From contig CACKFK010000003.1 in assembly GCA_902599445.1 (NCBI GenBank), forward strand, positions 26,083-90,082: DNA of 64,000 bases. The letters are read 5' to 3'. The stretch comes from an uncultured Alphaproteobacteria bacterium. Its GTDB lineage: Bacteria; Pseudomonadota; Alphaproteobacteria; Rhodobacterales; Rhodobacteraceae. The notes under the pieces were generated by a model. The model saw only the letters and a program-made list of their open reading frames with translations. It was not told the origin of the DNA and did no database searches. Each line of letters starts with the position of its first letter. The stretch's first letter is position 1. A program made the translations under genes and the position numbers. Shown piece after piece: positions 18,749 through 32,778 of this stretch.

Positions 18749-20149
18749 CTAAAGTAAACTATATTTTCGTAGTTTTACATATAAGCTCTGGCGTGAAAGG
18801 TTAAGCATTTCAGCTGTGGCTACTCTATTATTTCTTGTCATTTTCAAAGCTGTTTCTATACATATTTTTTCCACAATGTCATTAGTATCGGCAACTAATT
18901 CTTTCAATGGAGCAGATCCAACCAATTTCATAATTTTCTGGGTAGCTTGCTCGCTTACTACCAGTTCATCTGTATTTTGCTTTCCAACATTAGAACTGTA
19001 ACGAATTTGAAAACAGATAAAAGTGCCGTAATCATTGAATGCTTTGGTTGCCGTAATCTCTACATTTAATTTGATGTCGTAAGTTGATACAAATTGGGTG
19101 GCAAATGGCATCGTAGTTCCATTTTCCAATGCGGCATCAATCAGGACTTTTAAGTCAATAGTTCCCCGTGCAAGAAAATCAGAGAGTGACCTTCCTAAGA
19201 TTAGTTGATCACTGCCTGAATTACATAAGGAAAGAAAACTATTATTGGAATATTTGATTATCCCAGACTTATCTGTGAAAATTATACTATCCTTGGTATT
19301 TTCGTAGTATTTTTTTAGGATTTCAGGAAATTCGCCAATAGAAGAAACACTTTCCTTAATAGGGGTAATTTTTAGCAACAGGCACAGTTCATTCTCTGCT
19401 CTAAATACTCCGGGCTTTATTCTTACTTTTGTGGAATCTTTGTTGACTTTTAGGGATAAAACTCGTGTCACATTAGCCAGGGCGTCGGATTTTAAAACTT
19501 CAAGAATCTTGACAGCTCCATCCCAATGAACAAGCTTTTCAAGTTGTTGTCCTAAAAGTTTACCTTTTTTTAAATGAAACATTTGATGGCCAGGTGGATT
19601 TGCATCTAATATTAAACCCTTAAAACCATCAACCAAAATAATAGGATCGGATGTGAAATCAACCAAGACCTTATATCTAGTTTCGTAACTTCGGTATTTG
19701 GTGTACTCTCTTTCTAACGCTAGTTGGGAGGTCACAAATTTCTTTTGTATTTCTGCTACAGGCGTAAGATCATTACCAACCAATAATATAGTGTCAGTTC
19801 CGCTTAATTTAAAACCTTTATAGCGCACAGGAAATTCACCAGTTTCAATAGAAATATGATTTAACTCAAAGGCTTTAGTCACAGTTTGGCTGATATCTGA
19901 AAGAGAAGTTAGCTGAGCATCAAGTTTCTCTCTACTTTCAATAGTGAGAGTGTCGTTCATATTTTTATTAATCCAGCTACTAAGATCTGGAAGTGGACTA
20001 TCGGTGGGTGTGTTTATTTTTAAAATAACTCCAGCAACATTGATCAAAATATTGATATCACCTAAATGTTGAATTAGCTCGCCGTAATTTGGTTCCCCAT
20101 TCAGCATTTTGAGAGCGGGTTTTGAAGTTTTTACCTCATCTTGTTTCAA
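18749..20149 (-). CDS. ppsR: PpsR/CrtJ redox- and light-responsive repressor of photosynthesis genes
   Basis: PpsR represses bch, crt and puc/puf genes under oxygen by binding TGT-N12-ACA sites. The 466-residue protein has PAS-like regions (about 155-260 and 280-390) and a C-terminal Fis-type helix-turn-helix (NNRVATAEMLNLSRQSLYVK, about 440-459). Cys256 and Cys430 are 174 residues apart, close to the 173-residue spacing of the redox cysteines Cys251 and Cys424 in Rhodobacter sphaeroides PpsR. Cys430 lies just before the helix-turn-helix, as expected. It follows aerR by 54 bp; operators for it lie at several promoters in this window. Confidence 0.93.
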   Translation of the reverse strand: MKQDEVKTSKPALKMLNGEPNYGELIQHLGDINILINVAGVILKINTPTDSPLPDLSSWINKNMNDTLTIESREKLDAQLTSLSDISQTVTKAFELNHISIETGEFPVRYKGFKLSGTDTILLVGNDLTPVAEIQKKFVTSQLALEREYTKYRSYETRYKVLVDFTSDPIILVDGFKGLILDANPPGHQMFHLKKGKLLGQQLEKLVHWDGAVKILEVLKSDALANVTRVLSLKVNKDSTKVRIKPGVFRAENELCLLLKITPIKESVSSIGEFPEILKKYYENTKDSIIFTDKSGIIKYSNNSFLSLCNSGSDQLILGRSLSDFLARGTIDLKVLIDAALENGTTMPFATQFVSTYDIKLNVEITATKAFNDYGTFICFQIRYSSNVGKQNTDELVVSEQATQKIMKLVGSAPLKELVADTNDIVEKICIETALKMTRNNRVATAEMLNLSRQSLYVKLRKYSLL

Positions 20150-20203
20150 CTGAACAACTCTGCGAGGACAAAATTTATCTCTACTTTTAATCTAAGGCTC
20201 AAA

Positions 20204-20968
20204 TTAGTTTCCCTTTACATGCTTGATACCCATTTTATCTAAAGCGAATTCCGGATCTCTTGAAATCAAATCAACCTTCAAGGTTTCATTTGTTTTTTTA
20301 TAGGTATTGACTATATTACCGCCTAGAATCACTGGTGTAGTTTTTTCGGCTCTGGTCTTAAAAAGATCTACCAGACCGTTAATTTTATCAGTCATAAAGT
20401 TGTTGCCTGAAGATATTCCTATTAAGTCAAATGTATTTTCCAAGAGTAATTTCTCAAGTTCGATTTTTTGATAATCAAGAGCTAAAATCGTTTGAGTTCC
20501 CATGTTTCGAAGTTTCCTGGTAACAGAGATAGGGCCAAATGTATGATTCTCTCCTTTTGGTATTACAATCAGGATTTTACCTCCGTGCTGAGTAGAGCTT
20601 GGATTGGAGAGGTATAAAGGTTCAAATTTTGAATTCAATAACTGTAAATTTCCAAGAGCCAGTGTTACTTCAGCAAATGTTAATTTGTCTGACACCCAAT
20701 GACTGCCAAGTTTTTCAGCAACAATGGGAAAGTAGGTGTCTAAGATCAATTCAATTGAACGACCAAAGTCTAGCAAGTTTTTTATTAGTGTTTCGCCTGC
20801 TTGAATGGATTTGACAGTTACTGCTGAATAAATCTGCTGTAGATCCGAGTCAAAAGAGATCTTTGCAGTCCTCTTTTTCTTTCCAATAAGTTTTTCGAGG
20901 GTTTCAAGAACTAGTGGATTCACTATAGATAGAGTGCCTACTTTGTTATACTCTTGGGTCGAGTGCAT
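20204..20968 (-). CDS. aerR: AerR/PpaA-type B12-binding antirepressor
   Basis: AerR/PpaA proteins bind cobalamin as a light signal and modulate PpsR/CrtJ. The 254-residue product has an N-terminal helical region with WVSDKLTFAEVTLALGNLQ, as in this family. A C-terminal SCHIC/B12-like Rossmann domain carries GENHTFGP at about residue 139; the His is the probable cobalamin ligand. LIGISSGNNF and PVILGGNIV continue the fold. It is the first gene of the leftward block with ppsR and is divergent from bchF, the usual position. Whether B12 binds is inferred. Confidence 0.87.
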   Translation of the reverse strand: MHSTQEYNKVGTLSIVNPLVLETLEKLIGKKKRTAKISFDSDLQQIYSAVTVKSIQAGETLIKNLLDFGRSIELILDTYFPIVAEKLGSHWVSDKLTFAEVTLALGNLQLLNSKFEPLYLSNPSSTQHGGKILIVIPKGENHTFGPISVTRKLRNMGTQTILALDYQKIELEKLLLENTFDLIGISSGNNFMTDKINGLVDLFKTRAEKTTPVILGGNIVNTYKKTNETLKVDLISRDPEFALDKMGIKHVKGN

Positions 20969-21174
20969 CTTATTAAATCCTACATTTTTCCTGATTCGGT
21001 AGAGAAAATTAATAGCCTTACATCTCTTATTTTGATCAGGCTAGGTTGAATATAAAACTAGCGGGCGGACAATTTAATCGCCAGAAAGATTCTTGGTTGT
21101 TATTTTTCTCCAGATTCAGTCATTTTCGTTTAGAGGTATTGATTTAAGCCAATTATTCTTTAATTTTGGCATAT

Positions 21175-21192
21175 TGTCAAAGATTATTGACA
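21175..21192. promoter_or_regulatory. PpsR/CrtJ operator, aerR side
   Basis: A perfect TGT-N12-ACA palindrome, TGT at 21175-21177 and ACA at 21190-21192, reading TTGACA on both strands. It lies about 206 bp before aerR and 225 bp before bchF. Confidence 0.75.
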
Positions 21193-21342
21193 CTTTTGGC
21201 CTGTTTTCCTTTGACTCTTGGTCTTTTTTTCAACTTTCGAGTAAATAAAGATCATCATCTATTGAAATCAGATTATTATCGCATGTTTGATACGAGTTAA
21301 AGATTACGCTTTAAAGGAATTTCTGAAAAAATAAACAGAAAG

Positions 21343-21360
21343 TGTAAATATTAGTTGACA
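21343..21360. promoter_or_regulatory. PpsR/CrtJ operator, bchF side
   Basis: A perfect TGT-N12-ACA palindrome, TGT at 21343-21345 and ACA at 21358-21360, 57 bp before the bchF start. Its 3' half forms a TTGACA -35 box for the bchF operon. Confidence 0.78.
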
Positions 21361-21417
21361 CTTTTTACTTCTCATTTACTCTGTGACGTAGTAGCAGACC
21401 AACCTGAAGGTTGAAAG

Positions 21418-24713
<3,296 letters not shown>

Positions 24714-24742
<29 letters not shown>

Positions 24743-27700
24743 TAATGTAATAAATGCTCCAGAGAGCGCGTATAAATTTGTGATCATAACTTTGGATTCC
24801 CACAGTGCCGGTCCAGTTTCCCGTGTTCAGAGAAAATTAAAGCCTTATTTCCCATCCTTAGAAATCTCCGTGCATGCCGCTGCTGAGTGGTCGGAGAATC
24901 CTAAAGCATTGGAGAAGGCAAAAAATGATATTTCTAACGCTAACATCATAGTAGCAAATCTGTTATTTCTAGAAGAACATGTTAAAGCAATTTTACCCTC
25001 CTTAAAGAAAAGGAGAAATGAATGTGACGCTTTAGTTGGGTGCATTTCTTCAAAAGAAATCGTGTCCTTAACAATGCTAGACCGTCTTGATATGAGTAAG
25101 CCCACTACTGGCTTCTTAAGCCTACTTAAGAGGCTTAGAGGGACAAATAAATCTGGAAAGCCAGCTAGTGGTAAAAGGCAGATGTCGGTGCTGAGGAGAC
25201 TTCCAAAGATATTGAAGTTTATACCAGGTAAGGCTCAGGATGTAAGGTCATATTTTTTGACCATGCTCTATTGGTTGGGAGGATCAGATGACAATGTCGA
25301 ATCTATGGTTATCTATCTATCTGAAAAATATGGTGGGATTAAAGCAATAGGTGATAAAAGTGCTAAACCGCCTATAGAGTATCCAGAAACCGGTCTTTAC
25401 CATCCGTCTTTGAAAACTAGAATTACCACAAATATCAAGGATATTCCAAAACCTAGGAATGCAACTGGTACTATAGGAATATTGTTGATGCGATCCTATG
25501 TTTTGTCTGGGGATACCGCCCATTATGATGCTGTGATCAAAAGATTAGAAGAAAATGGTTTAAATGTTATACCAGCTTTCTCAGCCAGTTTGGATTCACG
25601 CCCAGCCATAGAGGAATTTTTCCAGAAAAATGGAAATATATTAGTTGATTGTGTTGTATCATTAACAGGCTTTAGTTTAGTTGGTGGACCAGCTTATAAT
25701 GATAGCCAGGCAGCTGAGGAAATTCTATCAAAACTAAATGTTCCTTATGTAGCTGCTCATGCGTTGGAATTTCAAACCTTATCGCATTGGGAAGAAAATG
25801 ATTCAGGTCTTGGTCCTGTCGAAACAACCATGCTAGTTGCTTTACCCGAAATTGACGGTGCAATAGCACCAACAGTTTTTGGTGGTCGTCCAGGGCCTGG
25901 CTTGGAAATGCTTCCTGCCGAAGAAAGAGTAGAAAGCTTAGTTTCTAAAGTGAGAAAATATGTGAACCTTAGAACTAAGCCGGTTGAGGATAAAAGAGTT
26001 TCAGTCATACTTTATGGTTTTCCGCCCAACGCTGGAGCTATTGGAACAGCAGCTTATTTAGATGTATTTCGATCTCTATACAATACTCTTTTAAGACTAA
26101 AACATGAAGGATATAAAGTCGAAATTCCACAGAATGTAGAAGAACTCAAGGATAAAATCCTAAATGGAAATAGAGAAACTTACGGCCAAGAGGCAAATGT
26201 TTTCAAACGAATTTCGGCCGATGAAATTGTGGCAGAGGAGCCTTATTTAAAGGAAATTGAAGCTGCATGGGGACCTGCTCCGGGGAAACTGCAATCCGAC
26301 GGATCAGGTTTATTCATTCTGGGTGAAAAATTTGGAAATGTCTTTGTAGGGATACAGCCTGCTTTTGGATTTGAAGGGGATCCTATGCGGCTGCTCTTTG
26401 AAAAAGGATTTGCTCCAACTCATGCCTTTTCATCTTTTTATAGATTCTTGAGGAAGGAGATGGAAACAGATGCTATTATCCACTTTGGTATGCATGGAGC
26501 ATTAGAATTCATGCCTGGGAAGAAAGCAGGAGTCAGTGAAAGCTGTTGGCCCGACAGGTTAATTGGTGATATCCCAAATATATATATTTATGCTGCTAAT
26601 AATCCTTCCGAGGGCTCATTAGCTAAACGAAGATCCAATGCAGTAATTATTTCACATTTGACCCCACCTTTAGCAAAGGCCGGCCTGTATAAAGGTTTGC
26701 TAGATTTAAAAGAGTCTCTCACCCAGCTTAGAGGGATGAGCCCTGATGCGGAGAATCAGTCAGATCTAATGCAGCTCATTGCTGATCAGGCAGAGTCTCT
26801 CGATATAGTATTTGAAGGAGATTTTGATCTCTTAAGATTGAAATTATATGAACTCGAAGAGGCCTTAATTCCAGAGGGTCTACATGTTGTTGGCACTCCC
26901 CCCTCAGCAGAAGCTCGCGAAAATTATTTGGGTGTAATTCCAGGAATGGATAATAAACAGGAACGCGCTAAATATGAGCAGTTGTTGACCAAGGACACGG
27001 AATTACCTGCCGTGATCGATGCCTTAGAAGGTAAATTTATAAAACCTGTTCCTGGCGGTGACATCATAAGATCACCCGAGATCCTTCCAACGGGCCGTAA
27101 CATGCATGCCTTTGATCCATTTAGGATGCCAACCTCCTTTGCTATGCAGGAAGGAAAAAACCAAACGACGGCACTTTTGAATGCGCAAGAGCATTTACCA
27201 GAAACGGTTGCAATGGTGTTATGGGGTTCTGACAACATCAAAACAGATGGAGGTTCTATAGCTCAAGCTATGAATTTGATGGGGGCTAGACCTTTTTTTG
27301 ATGATTATGGACGGCTTTCTGGGGCAGAATTAATTTCCTTGGAAGAACTAGGACGCCCAAGAATAGACGTTTTAATGACTTTGTCTGGAATCTTTAGAGA
27401 TTTGTTACCACTGCAAATAAAAATGTTGGCTGATGCGTCACTCAAGGCTGCTCAAGCTAAGGAATCTAATGATATGAACTTCATAAGAAGGAATACGTTA
27501 GCCATAATGGATAAACATGGATTCACCCTGGAACAAGCAGCTTTGAGGGTATTTTCCAATGCCGAAGGCACTTATGGTTCTAACGTTAATCATTTAGTGA
27601 GCTCAGCTTCATGGGATCAAGAGGATGAACTTGCCGATACGTATGAGAATCGAAAGAGTTACGCCTATGATCCGAAAGGGGACTGTTCCAAACAAACGGG

Positions 27701-28271
27701 TTTATTGCAGGCCATTCTTGAATTAGTTGATTGTACATACCAGAATTTGGAAAGTGTTGAACTCGGGGTGACTACGGTGGATCACTATTTTGATACTCTA
27801 GGAGGGATTACTAGAGCAGTCAAAAGGGCGAGAGGTGTGGACACTCCTGTATTTATTGGAGATCAAACCCGCGGAGGCTCTAAAGTGAGGACTTTGGCTG
27901 ATCAGATCGCTCTAGAAACTCGCTCAAGGTCGCTTAATCCGAAATGGTTTGAGCCTTTGCTGAAGCATGGTTATGAGGGGGTAAGGCATATAGAGAGTCA
28001 AGTGACTAATACTTTGGGTTGGTCGGCAACAACTGGTCAAGTAGAACCTTGGGTTTACGGTAAACTGTCTGAGACTTTTATTTTGGATGAGGAAATGCGA
28101 AGGAGATTAGCATCCCTTAATCCTGCGGCTAGCCTGAGAGTGGCAAATCGCTTGATGGAAGCTCACGATAGATCGTATTGGGAACCAGATGAAGAAACCC
28201 TTGAGGCACTAAGAGATTCGCTAGCTGAACTAGAAGATAATCTTGAAGGAGTGAGTTTGGCGGCTGAATAG
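24714..28271 (+). CDS. bchH: Magnesium chelatase, large subunit H
   Basis: BchH binds protoporphyrin IX and is the catalytic subunit of Mg chelatase, the first committed step of bacteriochlorophyll synthesis. At 1185 residues it is the normal size of the CobN/BchH family. Recognisable segments are [25 protein letters not shown] and [21 protein letters not shown] in the middle, [18 protein letters not shown], and [16 protein letters not shown] near the end. ATG 24714 overlaps bchB; ATG 24732 is also possible. The partner genes bchI and bchD are not in this window. Confidence 0.95.
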
Positions 28272-28321
28272 AGATAATTTGAGAATAACGTGAACATTAA
28301 TTTGAATGACTATGGAGATAA

Positions 28322-29229
<908 letters not shown>

Positions 29230-29230
<1 letters not shown>

Positions 29231-29922
29231 TGCCAAAAACATATTCTCAGACCAGGGACAGGATCCAGGTTTATTTTGATCAAACCGCAGTAAAAGCATG
29301 GGAAGCTTTGACCAATGAGAGTCCTGTATCTGCTATTAGATCAAAGGTGCGAGCAGGTAGACAAGAAATGAGAGAGTTGTTGTTGTCTCGGTTGCCAAAA
29401 GATTTAACAGATTATTCTATTCTGGATGCAGGGTGTGGAACTGGTCAAATGTCAATTGATCTGGGCATGCGAGGGGCTAAAGTTTTGGGAATAGATATTT
29501 CGGCAAATTTAATCGATATAGCTAGGAAAAGACTTCCAAGGGAACTTAAATCAAGGGTCAATTTCGCAGTGTCTGATATGATGAAGAACCATGGCGATTT
29601 TGATCATGTAATATTGATGGATAGCTTAATTCATTACCCGGAAGCAGATGCAAAAGCTGTGCTAAGTAATTTATTGGAAAGAACTAGAAAGGGAATATTA
29701 TTTACTATGGTTCCAACTAACGCATTTTTGAAACTAAAATTACTATTTGGGCGCCTTTTCCCTCAGTCAGATCGATCACCTGTACTCGCCCCTTTGGACA
29801 TTAAATCTTTTATAAAAATGTTTGAAAGAAGATTGAAAGACAAAATATCATTTGAGATAAACTCAGTTGGGCAAGTGAACAAATGGTTTTATACGTCTGA
29901 GGCGATAGAACTGAAAAAATGA
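29230..29922 (+). CDS. bchM: Mg-protoporphyrin IX O-methyltransferase
   Basis: BchM methylates the ring C propionate of Mg-protoporphyrin IX using S-adenosylmethionine, giving the substrate of AcsF. The 230-residue protein has the SAM loop LDAGCGTGQMS at about 60-70, VLGIDISANLI after it, and MDSLIHYP. ATG 29230 shares a base with the bchL stop; the adjacent TTG at 29227 could add one residue. It ends in an ATGA overlap with lhaA. Confidence 0.94.
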
Positions 29923-31358
29923 TTCTAGCCAAAGAACATATTTATAAGATAAGCCGAAAGATATTGCCATTCTCAGATGCAGAGAGTGCAGATTTTTCAT
30001 TGGCGCAGCTTCTCCGACTTTCCCTGTTTCAGATATCAGTAGGAATGGCAACTGTCATGCTTGCCGGGACTCTAAATAGAGTAATGATAGTTGAATTGAA
30101 TGTGCCAGCATCTCTTGTAGCAATAATGATAGCAATTCCGGTTTTGATAGCTCCCCTACGCACTTTTTTTGGGTTTAAATCTGACACATATAAATCAGTA
30201 ATAGGCTGGAGAAGAATTCCTTACATGTGGTTTGGGAGTATCTTTCAATTTGGTGGTCTTGCCATAATGCCTTTTTCAATAATTGTCTTGTCTGGCGATC
30301 AAACGGTAGGTCCAAGTTGGGCAGGAGAAGTCTTGGTAGCAGTTGCATTCTTGTTTACTGGTTTGGGTATTCATATGACCCAGACAGTTGGGTTGGCTTT
30401 GGCGGCGGACCGGGCAACGCCAGAAACCAGGCCACGGGTAGTTGCGTTGCTTTATTTCATGTTTTTATTTGGAATGGGCATTTCTGCTCTAATAATTGGA
30501 GCACTTCTCGCGGATTTTTCTAAACTTCGCTTGATACAAGTTGTTCAAGGTGCTGCTGTCATGACTTTGGTTCTCAACCTTGTGGCAGTATGGAGGCAAG
30601 AATTTATCCAAAAATCTGTTGAAGTAAACGTTAAAGAGCAAAAAGATGGGTTTTTGTTGACTTGGAAGAAGTTCATAGAAGAGAGAAGAATAAGTAGCCT
30701 AATCTGGGTAGTCTTTTTGGGAACTATGGCTTTTGCCATGCAAGATGTTTTACTGGAGCCATATGGAGGTCAGATATTGGGATTGAGTGTTTCGGCGACA
30801 ACCTTATTGACGGGCCTTTGGGCCTTTGGGTCCCTGTTGGGCCTAGCCGTAGCTGCCAGAAAAACTATAAACGTTAAGTCTCCGGTTAGTAACACTATGA
30901 AAGCACTCCTAGTAGGTATTGTGGGATTTTCTTTAATCATTTTTTCAAGCCCAATGCAAATCCCATTACTTTATTTTGTGGGAACTACTTTGATTGGATT
31001 TGGGACAGGCTTATTTTCGGTGTCGCTTTTGACTTTAGCAATGTCATTTTCCAGCAATGACCGGGTAGGTAGGGGGTTGATACTGGGTTCCTGGGGAGCC
31101 GCTCAAGCCCTTGGAGCCGGTCTAGGTATCGCTATAGGCGGTATATTGAGGGACATCATCAATAAACTTGCGTTATCTGGTACATTTGGAACAACGTTTG
31201 AAAGTGATGCAACTGGTTATTTATTTGTATATCATCTTGAAATATTAATTATCTTCATAACCCTAATCTCCCTAGGATCATTATCTCAAGAGTTGAATAA
31301 GAAAAATATAGATAATAATAAGGATAATCGTTTTGGGTTGGCAGAAATCCCGTCATAA
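29919..31358 (+). CDS. lhaA: LH1 assembly protein LhaA (PucC/BCD family)
   Basis: LhaA is a polytopic membrane protein that helps insert bacteriochlorophyll or assemble the LH1 antenna. The 479-residue product has about 12 spans and the family signature LSLFQISVGMATVMLAGTLN, FGFKSDTYKS and WRRIPYMWFG. It overlaps bchM by ATGA. In most purple bacteria puhA follows; here puhB begins 18 bp later. Confidence 0.92.
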   Translation: MILAKEHIYKISRKILPFSDAESADFSLAQLLRLSLFQISVGMATVMLAGTLNRVMIVELNVPASLVAIMIAIPVLIAPLRTFFGFKSDTYKSVIGWRRIPYMWFGSIFQFGGLAIMPFSIIVLSGDQTVGPSWAGEVLVAVAFLFTGLGIHMTQTVGLALAADRATPETRPRVVALLYFMFLFGMGISALIIGALLADFSKLRLIQVVQGAAVMTLVLNLVAVWRQEFIQKSVEVNVKEQKDGFLLTWKKFIEERRISSLIWVVFLGTMAFAMQDVLLEPYGGQILGLSVSATTLLTGLWAFGSLLGLAVAARKTINVKSPVSNTMKALLVGIVGFSLIIFSSPMQIPLLYFVGTTLIGFGTGLFSVSLLTLAMSFSSNDRVGRGLILGSWGAAQALGAGLGIAIGGILRDIINKLALSGTFGTTFESDATGYLFVYHLEILIIFITLISLGSLSQELNKKNIDNNKDNRFGLAEIPS

Positions 31359-31376
31359 TTCAATGAAATAAATGTA

Positions 31377-32018
31377 ATGTATAAGATCGATAAAGCGCCA
31401 CCTAAGGATGTATTAAGTGTAATCCCAGAGAATGAAGATGTAATTTGGCATGGCAGGCCTAATTTGAGACGTTTTTCTTTATCAGCGCTGGGTCTTAGAT
31501 ACTTAATGCTTTACCTTTTGGTCATCTCAATTACTACTTTCTTGTCTAACTTCGGTAATGTGACTCTTCTGCTATTTCTACAAATGATGTTCCCTTATAT
31601 TATTTCTTGCTGCCTGGCTGGTATTATATTGGTAATGATCGGGATTTCACAGGTTATGCCTACAGTTTATGTCATAACTAGTGAGAGAATCATTATTAAA
31701 AGTGGCTTCGCACTTATATTCATGTTAAATGTTCCATTCCACAAAATGGCTAATATTGATAAAAAGGTATATAATGATGGATGCGGGGACATCTCATTTA
31801 AATTGATAGGTAACAAGCGAATACCATTTTTTGCTGGTTGGCCTAGCGTTAGACCTTGGTATTTCAATGACCCTGAACCAACGTTTAGATGTATACCAGA
31901 TGTTGATGTAGTCGCCTTAAAATTGACAAACGCCGCTCAGTCTAGAATTTCTGAGAAACGTAGTGCAGGAACTAAACCGAAAAACTCAGAAAGTGATAAA
32001 AAGGAAATGACGGCATGA
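31377..32018 (+). CDS. puhB: Photosynthetic complex putative assembly protein PuhB
   Basis: PuhB is a membrane protein that assists reaction-centre assembly. The 213-residue product starts with LSVIPENEDVIWHGRPNLRRF, the usual opening of this family. Two or three hydrophobic spans follow (about 40-60 and 68-100), then a bacterial PH-like region (VYVITSERIIIKSG). It overlaps puhC by ATGA. The upstream neighbour puhA has been lost from this position. Confidence 0.88.
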   Translation: MYKIDKAPPKDVLSVIPENEDVIWHGRPNLRRFSLSALGLRYLMLYLLVISITTFLSNFGNVTLLLFLQMMFPYIISCCLAGIILVMIGISQVMPTVYVITSERIIIKSGFALIFMLNVPFHKMANIDKKVYNDGCGDISFKLIGNKRIPFFAGWPSVRPWYFNDPEPTFRCIPDVDVVALKLTNAAQSRISEKRSAGTKPKNSESDKKEMTA

Positions 32019-32464
32019 AGGAAAATGCTAATACAAAAGAAAAAGAAGTTATCCCTATTCGCTTATTACAGGCAGTAGGTGCTCTACTCCTTTTCACTCT
32101 ATTAGTAGTCGGTTATTCTAGATTGTCAGATATGCCGCTTTTGGGTGTACCTGATGAGTCTCCTGTTGTAAAAGAGTTGGTATTAGATTTTCAGAAGAAA
32201 GAGGATGGTTCAATCGTAATTCTAAATGAAGAAGGAATAGAAATGATCAATTCTAAGGTTGGTTCTAATGGATTCATTTCGGTCGTCCATGATGGCTTTA
32301 CTTATGAAAGAAAGAAGAAGAATATTAGGGGAAATACGCCCGTAAAATTAGTGCTACATGAAGATGGGAGGCTTACAATAGTTGATGAGTCCTCTTCTTG
32401 GGACATGCATTTGAATAGTTTTGGAGCTATGAATGTAGCTGTTTTTGGTCAGTTGATTAATTAA
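32015..32464 (+). CDS. puhC: Photosynthetic complex assembly protein PuhC
   Basis: PuhC supports RC-LH1 organisation. The 149-residue protein has one N-terminal span (LLQAVGALLLFTLLVVGYS) followed by a periplasmic domain with LVLDFQKKEDGSIVILNEEG and SSWDMHLNSFGAMNVA, matching PuhC in layout and length. It overlaps puhB by ATGA. Assignment rests on the segments and on the position after puhB. Confidence 0.85.
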   Translation: MKENANTKEKEVIPIRLLQAVGALLLFTLLVVGYSRLSDMPLLGVPDESPVVKELVLDFQKKEDGSIVILNEEGIEMINSKVGSNGFISVVHDGFTYERKKKNIRGNTPVKLVLHEDGRLTIVDESSSWDMHLNSFGAMNVAVFGQLIN

Positions 32465-32487
32465 ATACTCGGGGGAAAATTAGAGTA

Positions 32488-32778
32488 ATGTTCAGGAGAA
32501 AGAATGAAATGACGCCATGCACCATAGAGGTTTCACATACCTTTGAAAGTTTGCATGCACACGTGCGTTTTAATAATGGTGCTATCGTTCACCCAGGAGA
32601 CGAGGTAGTGGTTCATGGGGAACCAGTGATGGCGCCATATGGTAAAGTTGTGATAGAAGACAGAATGGCAACAATCAAGCGCGCATTTTGGTTGGAGAGA
32701 CAATGGACTAAACTCATAGGGGATCTTGAGTTTATGGAAATTTGTGAATTTTCTTTTTCTGAGGAGGTTTCGTTATGA
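32488..32778 (+). CDS. Conserved photosynthesis-cluster protein of unknown function
   Basis: A 96-residue soluble protein with the segments VSHTFESLHAHVRFNNG, VHPGDEVVVHGEPVMAPYG and EICEFSFSEEVSL. Proteins of this kind sit between puhC and acsF in many alphaproteobacterial clusters and are annotated only as hypothetical. ATG 32506 is an alternative start that would give about 90 residues. Its stop overlaps acsF by ATGA, so expression is coupled to the cyclase, and a role with AcsF is possible but unproven. Confidence 0.8.
   Translation: MFRRKNEMTPCTIEVSHTFESLHAHVRFNNGAIVHPGDEVVVHGEPVMAPYGKVVIEDRMATIKRAFWLERQWTKLIGDLEFMEICEFSFSEEVSL

Larger units (their letters stand above)
20969..21417. promoter_or_regulatory. 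aerR-bchF divergent regulatory region
   Basis: This 449-bp spacer holds no convincing gene. It contains two perfect PpsR sites (21175-21192 and 21343-21360). The first includes TTGACA on the minus strand, with AATAAT 17 bp further left (plus positions 21152-21157), a candidate aerR promoter with a long leader. The second overlaps TTGACA on the plus strand, with a weak TACTCT 16 bp on, a candidate bchF promoter. The layout suggests that PpsR controls both its partner aerR and the long bchF operon. Confidence 0.65.
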
